A model generated the notes under the pieces. It worked only from the letters and a program-made list of their open reading frames with translations, was not told the DNA's origin and made no database searches. The translations under genes were made by a program, and so were the position numbers. From Sphingopyxis panaciterrulae (lineage in GTDB: Bacteria; Pseudomonadota; Alphaproteobacteria; Sphingomonadales; Sphingomonadaceae): a DNA stretch of 64,000 bases. Shown in pieces: positions 7,807 to 15,730 of this stretch (positions are counted from its first letter, which is position 1; each line of letters opens with the position of its first letter). The DNA lies in contig NZ_JACIJH010000002.1 in assembly GCF_014199295.1 (NCBI RefSeq), forward strand, positions 267,001-331,000. Reading direction: 5' to 3'.

Positions 7807-8993
7807 TAGTCCTGCTTCACGACGCCGCCGGCCAGCAGCCGGTCGATCTCGTCGGCGGCGATCCCGGCCTCGGCCAGGATTTCGCGGCTGTGCTCGCCGA
7901 CCTGCGGAGCGCCGCGGTCGAGCGCCGAGGGGGTTTTGGAAAAGCGGATCGGAAAGCCCGGCGTCTTTACCCGGCCCTCGCTCGGGTGGTCATATTCGAT
8001 GAAGCTGCCATTGTGCCGGACCTGCGGGTCCTCGACCAGTTCGGCATAGCCGTGCACCGGTCCGGCCCAGACGCCGGCGGGCAGCAATATGTCGAGCCAT
8101 TCGGCGGTCGTCTTCGCCTTCAGCCGTTCGCGCGTCTTGGCGAAAATTTCATCGCGATGGGCCCAGCTATCGGTCTCGTCGTCCATGCCGGCAAAGCTCG
8201 GCTCGCCGATCAGCGTGCCGAAGGCGTCGAGGCTGGCGAAGGCGACGACGATATAATGGTCGGCGGTCTCGAACACGCCATAGGGTGCGCGGATATAGCT
8301 GTGCGCGTGCGGTTCGGCCGAGCGCGTCTGCGCTTTGCCGCCGACGGTGTGGACCGAGATTTCCTGCATCTGCACCGCCGCCATCGCGTCGAGCATATTG
8401 ACCTGGACGAGTTGCCCCTCGCCCGTGCGCTCGCGATGGAGCAGCGCGGCGAGCGCGCCCTCGAAGGCGGTATAGGCGGTGATCGCGTCGGCGAGGAACT
8501 GCCCCGCGGGCTGCGGCGGATCGCTTTCGCGCCCGGCCGACAGCATCGCGCCCGACAGCGCCTGCAGCAGCAGGTCCTGCCCCGGCCGGTCGACATAGGG
8601 CCCGCTCTCGCCATAGCCCGACATGGACACATAGATCAGGCGCGGATTGATCGCCGACAGCGTTTCATAATCGACGCCCAGCCGCTTGGCGACGCCGGGG
8701 CGGTAATTCTGGATGAAGACGTCGGCGCTCTTGACCAGATCGAGCAGGATCGCCTTGCCCTCCGGCGCCTTGAGGTCGACCGCGAGCGAACGCTTGTTGC
8801 GGTTGAGCGACAGGAAGGAGACGTTGATCCGGTTGCCGCGCGCGCCGCCCGCCGAGGCATGGCGCTGCCATTCGCCGGTCACCGGTTCGACCTTGACCAC
8901 ATCGGCGCCCAGATCGCCCAGCCGCTGCGCCGCGAACGGCCCCGCCATCGCGATCGAGCAATCGAGAACCCGATAGCCGCTCAAAATACCCAT
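7806..8993 (-). CDS. Family III CoA-transferase (CaiB/BaiF)
   Basis: 395 residues, the family length. The N-terminal signature VLDCSIAMAGPFAAQRLGDLGADVVKVE and the NRNKRSLAVDLK block are typical of formyl-CoA transferase/CaiB proteins. D169 (GQFLADAITA) falls exactly where the catalytic Asp of family III enzymes lies. They move CoA between carboxylic acids without an ATP cost. Here it follows an SDR by 21 bases and is coupled to the binding-protein homologue and an enoyl-CoA hydratase, suggesting that an organic acid formed in the pathway is activated as a thioester. The CoA donor and acceptor cannot be named. Confidence 0.92.
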   Translation of the reverse strand: MGILSGYRVLDCSIAMAGPFAAQRLGDLGADVVKVEPVTGEWQRHASAGGARGNRINVSFLSLNRNKRSLAVDLKAPEGKAILLDLVKSADVFIQNYRPGVAKRLGVDYETLSAINPRLIYVSMSGYGESGPYVDRPGQDLLLQALSGAMLSAGRESDPPQPAGQFLADAITAYTAFEGALAALLHRERTGEGQLVQVNMLDAMAAVQMQEISVHTVGGKAQTRSAEPHAHSYIRAPYGVFETADHYIVVAFASLDAFGTLIGEPSFAGMDDETDSWAHRDEIFAKTRERLKAKTTAEWLDILLPAGVWAGPVHGYAELVEDPQVRHNGSFIEYDHPSEGRVKTPGFPIRFSKTPSALDRGAPQVGEHSREILAEAGIAADEIDRLLAGGVVKQD

Positions 8994-9014
8994 GATCTGC
9001 TGCTTTCCTCGTCG

Positions 9015-9761
9015 TCAGTGCATGACCCAGCCGCCATCGACATTCAGCGTCTGGCCGGTGATGAATCCCGCCGCGTCGGAAGCGAGGAAGGCGAGCGCTT
9101 CGGCGATGTCGTCGGGGGTGCCGCGGCGCTTGACCGCCTGATGGTCGAGCACGAAGCGCGTATAGCCTTCCGGGTCGGGATGGATTTTCTCGGCGTCGGT
9201 CGGGAAGGCGCCGGGCGCGATCGCGTTGACGGTGACGCCGTCGGGGCCGAACTCGCGCGCCCACGCCCGCGTCAGCCCGACCAGCGCGCCCTTCGACGCG
9301 ACATAGGGCGACAGCAGCGCCCAGCCGCCATAGAAGGTGACGCTCGCGATATTGACGATGCGGCCCCAGCCGCGCGCGCGCATCGTCGGCAGCGCGACCT
9401 GCACCGCGACGATGCCGGCGTCGACATTGACGCGCTGCACCGCCTGATGCTCCTCGACGGTGAATTCGTCGAAGGGTTTGGACGGATAGAGGGCGGCATT
9501 GTTGATCACGACGTCGAAGCCGCCGGTCGCGGCGCTCGCCTCGGTCAGCGCGGCGCGAAAACCATCGAGGTCGGACATGTCGGTCGCGACGAGGTGCAGC
9601 CCTGCGTCGCCGCCCGCCGCCTCGGTCAGCGCCGCGATTTTCGCGGGGTCGTGGTCGACCGCGACGACGCGCGCGCCCTTCGCCAGCAGCGCCAGCGTCG
9701 AGCGCAGCCCGAGCCCGCCCGCGGCCCCGGTGTAGAGGATGGTCTTGCCCGCGACGCTCAT
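9015..9761 (-). CDS. Short-chain dehydrogenase/reductase
   Basis: 248 residues starting MSVAGKTILYTGAAGGLG; the ATG at 9761 overlaps the DUF4432 stop (ATGA), which decides the start. The TGAAGGLG nucleotide loop, NNAALYPS, the Ser of NIASVTF and the YVASKGAL catalytic Tyr/Lys pair are all intact, with a C-terminal ITGQTLNVDGGW. Members of this classical SDR subgroup oxidise sugars, sugar lactol forms or 2-keto-3-deoxy acids. Because it follows a mutarotase-like protein, sugar or keto-deoxy-acid oxidation is a reasonable inference. NAD versus NADP use is suggested by the Asp after the second strand (VVAVDHDP), which favours NAD. Confidence 0.9.
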   Translation of the reverse strand: MSVAGKTILYTGAAGGLGLRSTLALLAKGARVVAVDHDPAKIAALTEAAGGDAGLHLVATDMSDLDGFRAALTEASAATGGFDVVINNAALYPSKPFDEFTVEEHQAVQRVNVDAGIVAVQVALPTMRARGWGRIVNIASVTFYGGWALLSPYVASKGALVGLTRAWAREFGPDGVTVNAIAPGAFPTDAEKIHPDPEGYTRFVLDHQAVKRRGTPDDIAEALAFLASDAAGFITGQTLNVDGGWVMH

Positions 9762-10948
9762 GCCCGCGCCCCGCGCCCGGCGATCGGCCGATAATCGCCC
9801 GTCGGCTCGGGATAGTCGGTATCGGGCTGGGGCGCGATCGCGCGGATGCGCGCTTCGCTCCCGGCGATCGCGGCGCCGCCGTCGAGGATGCGCAGCACGG
9901 TGTCGTACCGCCGCTCGTCGCCATGGTCGAGCCAAATCAGCTCGCCGCGCTCGCGTGCGAAGGGCTTGCCGAGGACATGGTTGGTCGAGGGCTCGATGCC
10001 CATCGCATATTGGCCCGACTGCAGATTCTGCCACTGATATTGGCAAGGAAACTGGTCCTTGCGCGTCACCACCTCAAAGCCGAGGCCGACCGCGTCGTTG
10101 ACCAGCGCGACCGGCACCTCGCCGGCGGCATCGGCGACCATCTCGTGCTGCCACACCTGTTCGTGGAAATTCATTTGCGGCGCGGGAAGGGTGCGATAGC
10201 CGGCGCCCTGCTTACGATAATCGTCGCCGGCGTGCGCGGCCCACACCGTCTCGGCAATGGGCGCGAGATAGCGCGATCCCTCGGCAAGCACCGGATGGCC
10301 GACGTTGATATGATAGCAATACATGTGCGGCGTGCGGTAAAAGCCGTGGTTGACGACGCGGTCGTGCAGCCGGATCTCGTCGCTGCCGACCTTTGCCTCG
10401 ATGCGGCGGATCAGGTGGAGGTCCTCGCCGAACACCGTCGATTGCTGGACGACGCCCTCGCACCATAACGTGCATTCATCGCCGTCCCAGCGCTCGCCAT
10501 AGCCGGTCAGCCGCGCCGGGATCGTCCCGATCCGGCCGTGGAGCGAGGAGGAGACGGTCTCGCGCGGGCGATAGACATAGTGACTCGCATCGTCGTCATC
10601 CATGAACAGGATATGGTCGAGCCCGCAGGTGACGATCAGCCCCGAAAAGGAGCGCAGCCAGGCGAGCCCGCCCTCGCCCTCATAGTCGTGCAAGCCGGGA
10701 TGGCGAAAGCCCGCGGGCGAGTTCCAGCCGACCGCCCGCCCCTTGTGCTCGCAATCGGCGATGTCGAGCGCGCGGTCGACGAGGACGGTGAAGCGCAGCC
10801 CCGTCCCGGTCCGGAATTCGAGCATGCGGATGCCGCGCTCGACCCCGTCGCCCAGCGTCATCAGGCGCACGCCCGCGAATTGCGACAGCGCACCGCAATG
10901 CGCGGCGACGGCGCGGCGGCTCATGCGGCGGCCGAAAAGGTCGACCAT
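9758..10948 (-). CDS. DUF4432 family protein (aldose-epimerase-like fold)
   Basis: 396 residues matching the DUF4432 family related to galactose mutarotase: RFTVLVDRALDIADCEHKG, the WLRSFSGLIVTCGLDHI segment, YCYHINVGHPVL, and GIEPSTNHVLGK near the end. The conserved Arg, His and Glu residues of sugar mutarotases appear in these blocks. The family is usually found in sugar-catabolic operons and is thought to interconvert sugar anomers or epimers, though biochemical data are limited. It is the first gene of the operon running to 3773. Its 67-base leader has an AT-rich candidate promoter/operator. Confidence 0.85.
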   Translation of the reverse strand: MVDLFGRRMSRRAVAAHCGALSQFAGVRLMTLGDGVERGIRMLEFRTGTGLRFTVLVDRALDIADCEHKGRAVGWNSPAGFRHPGLHDYEGEGGLAWLRSFSGLIVTCGLDHILFMDDDDASHYVYRPRETVSSSLHGRIGTIPARLTGYGERWDGDECTLWCEGVVQQSTVFGEDLHLIRRIEAKVGSDEIRLHDRVVNHGFYRTPHMYCYHINVGHPVLAEGSRYLAPIAETVWAAHAGDDYRKQGAGYRTLPAPQMNFHEQVWQHEMVADAAGEVPVALVNDAVGLGFEVVTRKDQFPCQYQWQNLQSGQYAMGIEPSTNHVLGKPFARERGELIWLDHGDERRYDTVLRILDGGAAIAGSEARIRAIAPQPDTDYPEPTGDYRPIAGRGARA

Positions 10949-10987
10949 CAGAAAAACCCTCTCTGCTGTTATGCCGCAAGCATATAC

Positions 10988-11018
10988 AGAGAGATCAATT
11001 CAATCAATAGATATATCA
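10988..11018. promoter_or_regulatory. Candidate operator pair upstream of the DUF4432 operon
   Basis: On the minus strand TGATATATCT (11018-11009) and TGATCTCTCT (10997-10988) are spaced 21 bases apart, between the end of the XylX-like gene and the DUF4432 start at 10948. They match the TGATAT core and spacing of the pairs at 318-348 and 1199-1228, though less well. The position suggests an internal promoter that can separate the downstream six genes from the upstream three. Confidence 0.4.
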
Positions 11019-12140
11019 GTTCAGCAGGCCGCGCCGCGCGAGATTGCGCATCAGCGCGCCGATGCCGCGGGTCCAGGCGGGCGCTTCGGCGCTGGTCCGC
11101 ACGCGGTTCACCAGCGCGCCGAGCCGCGGTTCGGCGATGCGTACGAGGTCGCCGACCTTGTGGGTGAAGCCGCGCCCCGGCTCGTCGCGATCCTGCGTCG
11201 GCGCGAACAGCGTGCCGAGGAAAAGGACGAAGCCGTCGGGATAATGATGCTCGCTCATCGCCTGGCGCAGCAGCTCTTCGGGATCGCGGCTGATCTGGTC
11301 CATCGCGCTGCGGCCTTCGAGACGGTAACCCTCCGGCCCGTCGATGGTCAGGTCGACGACCGCGCCGCGCACATCGTCCATGCCGAAATCATCGCCGAAC
11401 AGGCGGATGAACGGGCCGATCGCGCAGGAGGCATTATTGTCCTTCGCCTTGCCGAGCAGCAGCGCCGAACGCCCCTCGAAATCGCGCAGGTTGACGTCAT
11501 TGCCCAGCGTCGCGCCCACCGCGCGGCCATCGGGATCGGCGACGAGCACGATCTCGGGTTCGGGATTGTTCCAGGTCGAATCGGATCGCACCCCGATGTC
11601 GCCGCCCGCGCCGACGGTCGACAGCACCGGCGACTTGGTGAAAATCTCGGCATCGGGGCCGATCGCGACCTCCAGATATTGCGACCACAGCCCTTCGCCG
11701 ATCAGCGCTTCCTTGAGCGCGGCGGCGGCATCGGTGCCGGGCACGACCGAACGGATGCTGGCGCCGACGCGCGCTTCCAGCGCGGCGCGGATCGCGCCCG
11801 CCGCCGCCGCGTCGCCGCGTGCGCGTTCCTCGATCACCCGCTCGACCGCCGACAGGGCGAAGGTCACCCCCGCGGCTTTCACGCATTGCAGGTCGATGGG
11901 CGACAGCAGCGCCAGCGTCGGCGCAAGATCGTCCAGCGGGCCGATCGCGTGCCCGGCGCCCGCATCGAAGGCGCGCGCTTCGACCAGCGCCGCGACGGTC
12001 GGCGCGACCGCGCTCATGTCGTGGACGATGCCGCCCGCGACGAGCACCGGGGTCGGCCCGTCGGCGGTCTCGATCCGCCCGAGCAGCCGTGCGCTCCGCC
12101 AGTCGTCGGGAAGCCAGTCGGGCGTAAAGGGAAGCGTCAT
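11016..12140 (-). CDS. FAH-family 2-keto-3-deoxy-sugar-acid dehydratase, XylX-like
   Basis: 374 residues. The fumarylacetoacetate-hydrolase fold is seen in DLQCVKAAGVTFALS, LEVAIGPDAEIFTKSPVLS, WNNPEPEIVLV (metal Glu residues), LGNDVNLRDFEGRSALLLGK and KDNNASCAIGPF. From memory this closely resembles Caulobacter XylX, which dehydrates 2-keto-3-deoxy-D-xylonate to 2-oxoglutarate semialdehyde in the Weimberg pathway. That fits an aldehyde dehydrogenase of the right type at 22988 and the aldonate dehydratase at 1246. An alternative is hydrolysis of a 2,4-diketo-3-deoxy acid. Its start overlaps the glycerate kinase stop by four bases. Confidence 0.78.
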   Translation of the reverse strand: MTLPFTPDWLPDDWRSARLLGRIETADGPTPVLVAGGIVHDMSAVAPTVAALVEARAFDAGAGHAIGPLDDLAPTLALLSPIDLQCVKAAGVTFALSAVERVIEERARGDAAAAGAIRAALEARVGASIRSVVPGTDAAAALKEALIGEGLWSQYLEVAIGPDAEIFTKSPVLSTVGAGGDIGVRSDSTWNNPEPEIVLVADPDGRAVGATLGNDVNLRDFEGRSALLLGKAKDNNASCAIGPFIRLFGDDFGMDDVRGAVVDLTIDGPEGYRLEGRSAMDQISRDPEELLRQAMSEHHYPDGFVLFLGTLFAPTQDRDEPGRGFTHKVGDLVRIAEPRLGALVNRVRTSAEAPAWTRGIGALMRNLARRGLLN

Positions 12141-12970
12141 CGGGATATATCCTTGCTGTCGGCGCGGATCACGCGCCGGTCGGGGTCGAGGTGGAGGGTG
12201 AGGTCGGCGCGGCCGGGCATTTCGGTCAGGATGTGCCGCGTCAGTCGCTCATAATATTGAATGAAGACGCCCACGGCGGCGGCGTCCATCAGGCCCGCGC
12301 CCTCGGGCTGGAGGGTACGCAACGCCTCTTCCTGCTGAAGCCGCCAGCGATGCACGACCTCGAAGCCGGGCGCCGCGAGCAGGATCAGCCGGTCGATACG
12401 GTCGGACAGCGCGCGATAGGGGCCGGCGAGCGCGGCGTTGACATGGCGCCGCCAGACGCCGTGCGCATCGGCTTCGGCCTCCAGCGCGTTGACGGGATCG
12501 GCGAGGTCGGCGGCCGCTTGCGGCGCCGCACCGACGCACCAGCCCTCGAACAGGATGATGTCGAACGGTCCCGCCACCGTCGCGGGCGCGGCGCGGTCGT
12601 CGGTCGCCTTGTCGAAGCGGGGCAGGACCACCGGCCCCGGCTGGCCGAGCCGGTCGAGCAGCGCCAGACCGCGTTCGGGGTCGTGGGTGCCGGGCACGCC
12701 GCGCACGCGCAGCAGCGGATGGACCGTGCGTGCAAGGGCGGCGCGCTCCGCGGCGGGCAGATAGAGGTCGTCGAGGGCGAGAATGGCGGTGCGATGTCCG
12801 GCGGCGGTCAGCCGGTCCGCAAGCGCGGCGGCGAGCGTCGACTTGCCGCTGCCCTGCGCGCCGCACAGGCCGACGACCAGCGGGCGCGGCGCATCCGGCT
12901 CCGCCGCCCAGCCCAGGATGGCGGTGGCGGCAATGGCGAGGGCGGTGGCAGGAGCGCTGTCAGGCGACAC
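12137..12970 (-). CDS. D-glycerate 3-kinase-like P-loop kinase
   Basis: 277 residues from a GTG at 12970-12968, which overlaps the upstream dehydrogenase stop by 11 bases; no ATG lies in frame before the P-loop. Walker A is GAQGSGKST, followed by ILALDDLYLP, HPLLRVRGVPGTHD and ILFEGWCVGA, a pattern characteristic of the plant-type D-glycerate 3-kinase/uridine-kinase-like family. It would phosphorylate glycerate to 3-phosphoglycerate for glycolysis. The preceding gene encodes a hydroxypyruvate/glyoxylate-reductase-like protein, the expected producer of glycerate. It couples to the XylX-like gene by an ATGA overlap. Confidence 0.83.
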   Translation of the reverse strand: MSPDSAPATALAIAATAILGWAAEPDAPRPLVVGLCGAQGSGKSTLAAALADRLTAAGHRTAILALDDLYLPAAERAALARTVHPLLRVRGVPGTHDPERGLALLDRLGQPGPVVLPRFDKATDDRAAPATVAGPFDIILFEGWCVGAAPQAAADLADPVNALEAEADAHGVWRRHVNAALAGPYRALSDRIDRLILLAAPGFEVVHRWRLQQEEALRTLQPEGAGLMDAAAVGVFIQYYERLTRHILTEMPGRADLTLHLDPDRRVIRADSKDISR

Positions 12971-13937
12971 GGTCGGGCAGGTCGCGGCCGGCGAACCAGG
13001 CTTCCAGATTGGCGGCGGCGCGCATCCCCATCGCGGTGCGCGCCTCGATCGTCGCGCTGCCGAGGTGCGGCAGCAGCACCGCATTGTCGCAGGCGAGCAG
13101 CGCCGGATGCACCGCCGGCTCGCGCTCGAACACGTCCAGCCCGGCGGCGGCGACATGCCCGCTCGCGAGCGCCGCGGCGAGCGCCGCCTCGTCGATCGCG
13201 CTGCCGCGCGCGGTGTTGACGATAACCGCGCCGGGCTTCAGCGCGGCGAGCAGCGGTGCGTCGATCATGTGCCGCGTCTCGGCGCCGCCGGGGACGTGCA
13301 GCGACAGGATGTCGGCCTCGCGGGCGAGCGCCTTCAGCGTCGGGTAAAAGACCGCATCCCCCGCATCCTCGGCTTCGCGGCGGCTGAAATAGGCGATTCT
13401 CATGCCGAAGCCGGCGCGCGCGCGCTCTGCGGTGGCGCGCGCGATGCGCCCGAACCCGACGAGGCCGAGCGTCTTGCCCGCCACCCCCTGGCCGATCATG
13501 TGGGTCGGCCGCCAGCCGGTCCAGCGCCCGGCGCGCAGCTCGCGCTCGCCCTCGCCGGCGCGCCGCGTCGCCATCAGCATCAGCAGGATGGCCAGGTCGG
13601 CGGTCGCCTCGGTCAGCACGTCGGGGGTGTTGGTGACGGCAATGCCGGCGCGCTTTGCCGCGTCGAGGTCGATATGCTCGAAACCCGCGCCGTAATTGGC
13701 CAGGATTGTCACGGTCGCGCCGGGCGCGTCCAGAACCGCCGCGTCGAAACGGTCGGTGATCGTCGGACAGATGGCGTCGAACCGCGTCATCGCCGCGCGC
13801 AGCGCCGCGGCGTCGAGCGGTGTGTCGGCGGGGTTGAGTTCGACGTCGTATCGGGCGCGGAAATGATCCTCGACGGCCGCTGGCAGCCGCCGCGTGACGA
13901 GCAGGCGGGGTCTGGATGCCCTGGATCGCAATGACAT
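12960..13937 (-). CDS. D-isomer-specific 2-hydroxyacid dehydrogenase (glyoxylate/hydroxypyruvate reductase type)
   Basis: 325 residues from ATG 13937 (MSLRSRASRPRLLVTRRLP), chosen because an AAAGAGGG ribosome site lies just upstream and earlier in-frame codons run into the inverted repeat. The Rossmann loop is LGLVGFGRIAR; the catalytic Arg is in VNTARGSAID, the Glu in LDVFEREP and the His in LLPHLGSAT. These are the hallmarks of GyaR/GhrB-type enzymes reducing glyoxylate or hydroxypyruvate with NAD(P)H. First gene of the operon with glycerate 3-kinase and the XylX-like dehydratase, so glycerate formation is the favoured role. Confidence 0.9.
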   Translation of the reverse strand: MSLRSRASRPRLLVTRRLPAAVEDHFRARYDVELNPADTPLDAAALRAAMTRFDAICPTITDRFDAAVLDAPGATVTILANYGAGFEHIDLDAAKRAGIAVTNTPDVLTEATADLAILLMLMATRRAGEGERELRAGRWTGWRPTHMIGQGVAGKTLGLVGFGRIARATAERARAGFGMRIAYFSRREAEDAGDAVFYPTLKALAREADILSLHVPGGAETRHMIDAPLLAALKPGAVIVNTARGSAIDEAALAAALASGHVAAAGLDVFEREPAVHPALLACDNAVLLPHLGSATIEARTAMGMRAAANLEAWFAGRDLPDRVA

Positions 13938-13955
13938 CAAGCTGCCCTCTTTTGT

Positions 13956-14038
13956 CCGTTCGTGTCGAGCGTAGTCGAGACACCCATCAAAGTAGCGCGA
14001 GGCCGATGGGTGTCTCGACTGCGCTCGACACGAACGGG
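13956..14038. repeat. Long inverted repeat (TTCGTGTCGAGC-type) between operons
   Basis: The arm starting CCGTTCGTGTCGAGCG at 13956 continues through TCGAGACACCCATC and is mirrored by GATGGGTGTCTCGA then CTCGACACGAACGG ending at 14038, with a 20-base loop. It sits between the stop of the GH28-like gene and the start of the dehydrogenase on the same strand. It can form a strong RNA hairpin and may end or attenuate the upstream beta-helix operon. Similar elements are common intergenic repeats in sphingomonads (general knowledge). Confidence 0.8.
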
Positions 14039-14052
14039 ACAAACCAAAAGCA

Positions 14053-15690
14053 TCAGCTCAGTTGCACCGTGTCGACCGCCTTCACCCGGCCGCCATTGCG
14101 GGCCACGACCGCCTCGTCCGGCGCGTGCTGCGACCGCAGGCCGGACACGAAGCCGCTGCTCTGATTGTCGAACAGGATCGCGGGCCGCGCGTCGGGTTTT
14201 TCGGTGACGAAGCTGCAATCGACCGCCGCGATCCGCTGCGCATGGCGGACATAGAGGCCGTGCGCCGGAAAGGTCTTCATGAAGCTCGGCTCAAGGCTGC
14301 TGTTGCGGCGCTCGGGCGGCTCCAGCGCCGCATCGGCCGCGGTCCCGCCGCCCTCGCTCGACACGTGGACGCCGGAGAAGGTGACGTCCCGGATGATCCC
14401 GTCCTCGACGCCGACGACGCCGCAGGCATAGCGGCCGTTGGCGCCCGACACGTTGATATCGTCGAACCGCACGCGCCGCACCGTCGCGACGCCGGCGTCG
14501 CGCGGCGCGCGGTTGCGCACCGACAGGCGGACGAAGATCGGGTGGTTGACGATGTTGCGCATCGTGATGTCGCTGAAGGTCACATCCTCCAGCGTGCCGC
14601 CGTCGATGGCGCCCATCTGAAGCCCGCGCGAATTTTCGCAGGTGCAGCCGGTGACCAGGATGTTGCGGAAGCCGCCGACCGAATCGGTGCCCAGCTTGAT
14701 CCGCCCGAGCACGCCGACATCGTCGGGCGCGCGATAGTCGGACAATTGATAGGTGCCGTCGAGCATCGTGCCGAGCGCATAGCCGCTGGTCTTGCAGCCG
14801 ATGATCGTTACATCCTCGCACATCAGCTTGCGTTCGAGCGCGTAGCTGCTCTTGAGGACGATCGCGTCGTCCTTGTGCGCGTTGACCGTGCAATTGCTGA
14901 TCTTGACGTCGCGGCAGCAGTCGATGTCGAGGCCGTCACGGTCGGTATCGACGCGCAGATTGTCTATCGTCATTCCCGAACAGCCGAGCGCATATAGACA
15001 GAAATGACCGCCTTGCAGGATGGTGATGTCGCGCAGCAGGACATTGCGGCAATTCTTGAAGGCGAGCGACTTGTTGCCCTTGCCTTCCTCGGCGCGTTCG
15101 GCGGGATCGCTCAGCCGCGCCTCGTGCGGATCCATGCCGCGCGCCTTCGGCGATACCCAGCCCTTGACGCCGTGCCACTTCGGCCCCGGGCCCGCGCGGC
15201 GCAGGCCCAGCCCGTGAATCATGCCGGGGCCGAGCACCGCGACGTCGCTGACCCCGTCGCCATAGATCAGGCTGTTGTGATAATGGGCGAGGCCGTAATC
15301 GACATATTGCTCCTCATAGACCCCCTCGGGCAGGTCATATTGGCCCGGATGTTTCGTCGGATCGGCGGCCTCGAGCACCGCGCCCTGCGCGATCAGCAGC
15401 GTGATGTGGCTCTGCAACCGGATCGAGAAGGACAGATAGCGCCCCGGCGGGATGATGACCGTGCCGCCGCCGGCGCGCGAGGCGGCCATGATGGCCTTGT
15501 TGATCGCGTCCGAATCGACCGTGCGGCCGTCCCCCTTGGCGCCATAGTCGCGCACGTCGTGAAAACCCGACAGCGACCCGGTCGCACGGACGATCGACGG
15601 GCTCATCGCCGCGGCGGTGGTAATGCCGAACAGGGCGGCGCGCCGGCTGACGTCGGCGCGCTCGATCATGTGGTGGGAAACTCCGGTCAT
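14053..15690 (-). CDS. Tat-exported GH28-like pectin-degrading enzyme, copy A
   Basis: 545 residues. The N-terminus has a twin-arginine signal (SRRAALFGITTAAAMSPSIVRA). The mature start FHDVRDYGAKGDGRTVDSDA is the pectate-lyase-3/GH28 opening. Catalytic-site equivalents are D252 in DRDGLD, D274/D275 in HKDDAIVLKS and RIK at 330-332; the usual GHG loop seems to be SGYALG, lacking His. GH28 enzymes cleave polygalacturonan or rhamnogalacturonan; the altered loop suggests a different linkage or exo activity. It is a close tandem paralogue of the identically long protein at 15731-17368, 40 bases upstream. Probably periplasmic. Confidence 0.83.
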   Translation of the reverse strand: MTGVSHHMIERADVSRRAALFGITTAAAMSPSIVRATGSLSGFHDVRDYGAKGDGRTVDSDAINKAIMAASRAGGGTVIIPPGRYLSFSIRLQSHITLLIAQGAVLEAADPTKHPGQYDLPEGVYEEQYVDYGLAHYHNSLIYGDGVSDVAVLGPGMIHGLGLRRAGPGPKWHGVKGWVSPKARGMDPHEARLSDPAERAEEGKGNKSLAFKNCRNVLLRDITILQGGHFCLYALGCSGMTIDNLRVDTDRDGLDIDCCRDVKISNCTVNAHKDDAIVLKSSYALERKLMCEDVTIIGCKTSGYALGTMLDGTYQLSDYRAPDDVGVLGRIKLGTDSVGGFRNILVTGCTCENSRGLQMGAIDGGTLEDVTFSDITMRNIVNHPIFVRLSVRNRAPRDAGVATVRRVRFDDINVSGANGRYACGVVGVEDGIIRDVTFSGVHVSSEGGGTAADAALEPPERRNSSLEPSFMKTFPAHGLYVRHAQRIAAVDCSFVTEKPDARPAILFDNQSSGFVSGLRSQHAPDEAVVARNGGRVKAVDTVQLS

Positions 15691-15730
15691 CGGTCGTCCT
15701 TCGTGGGGAAATGGAAATGGGGAAGGCGCA

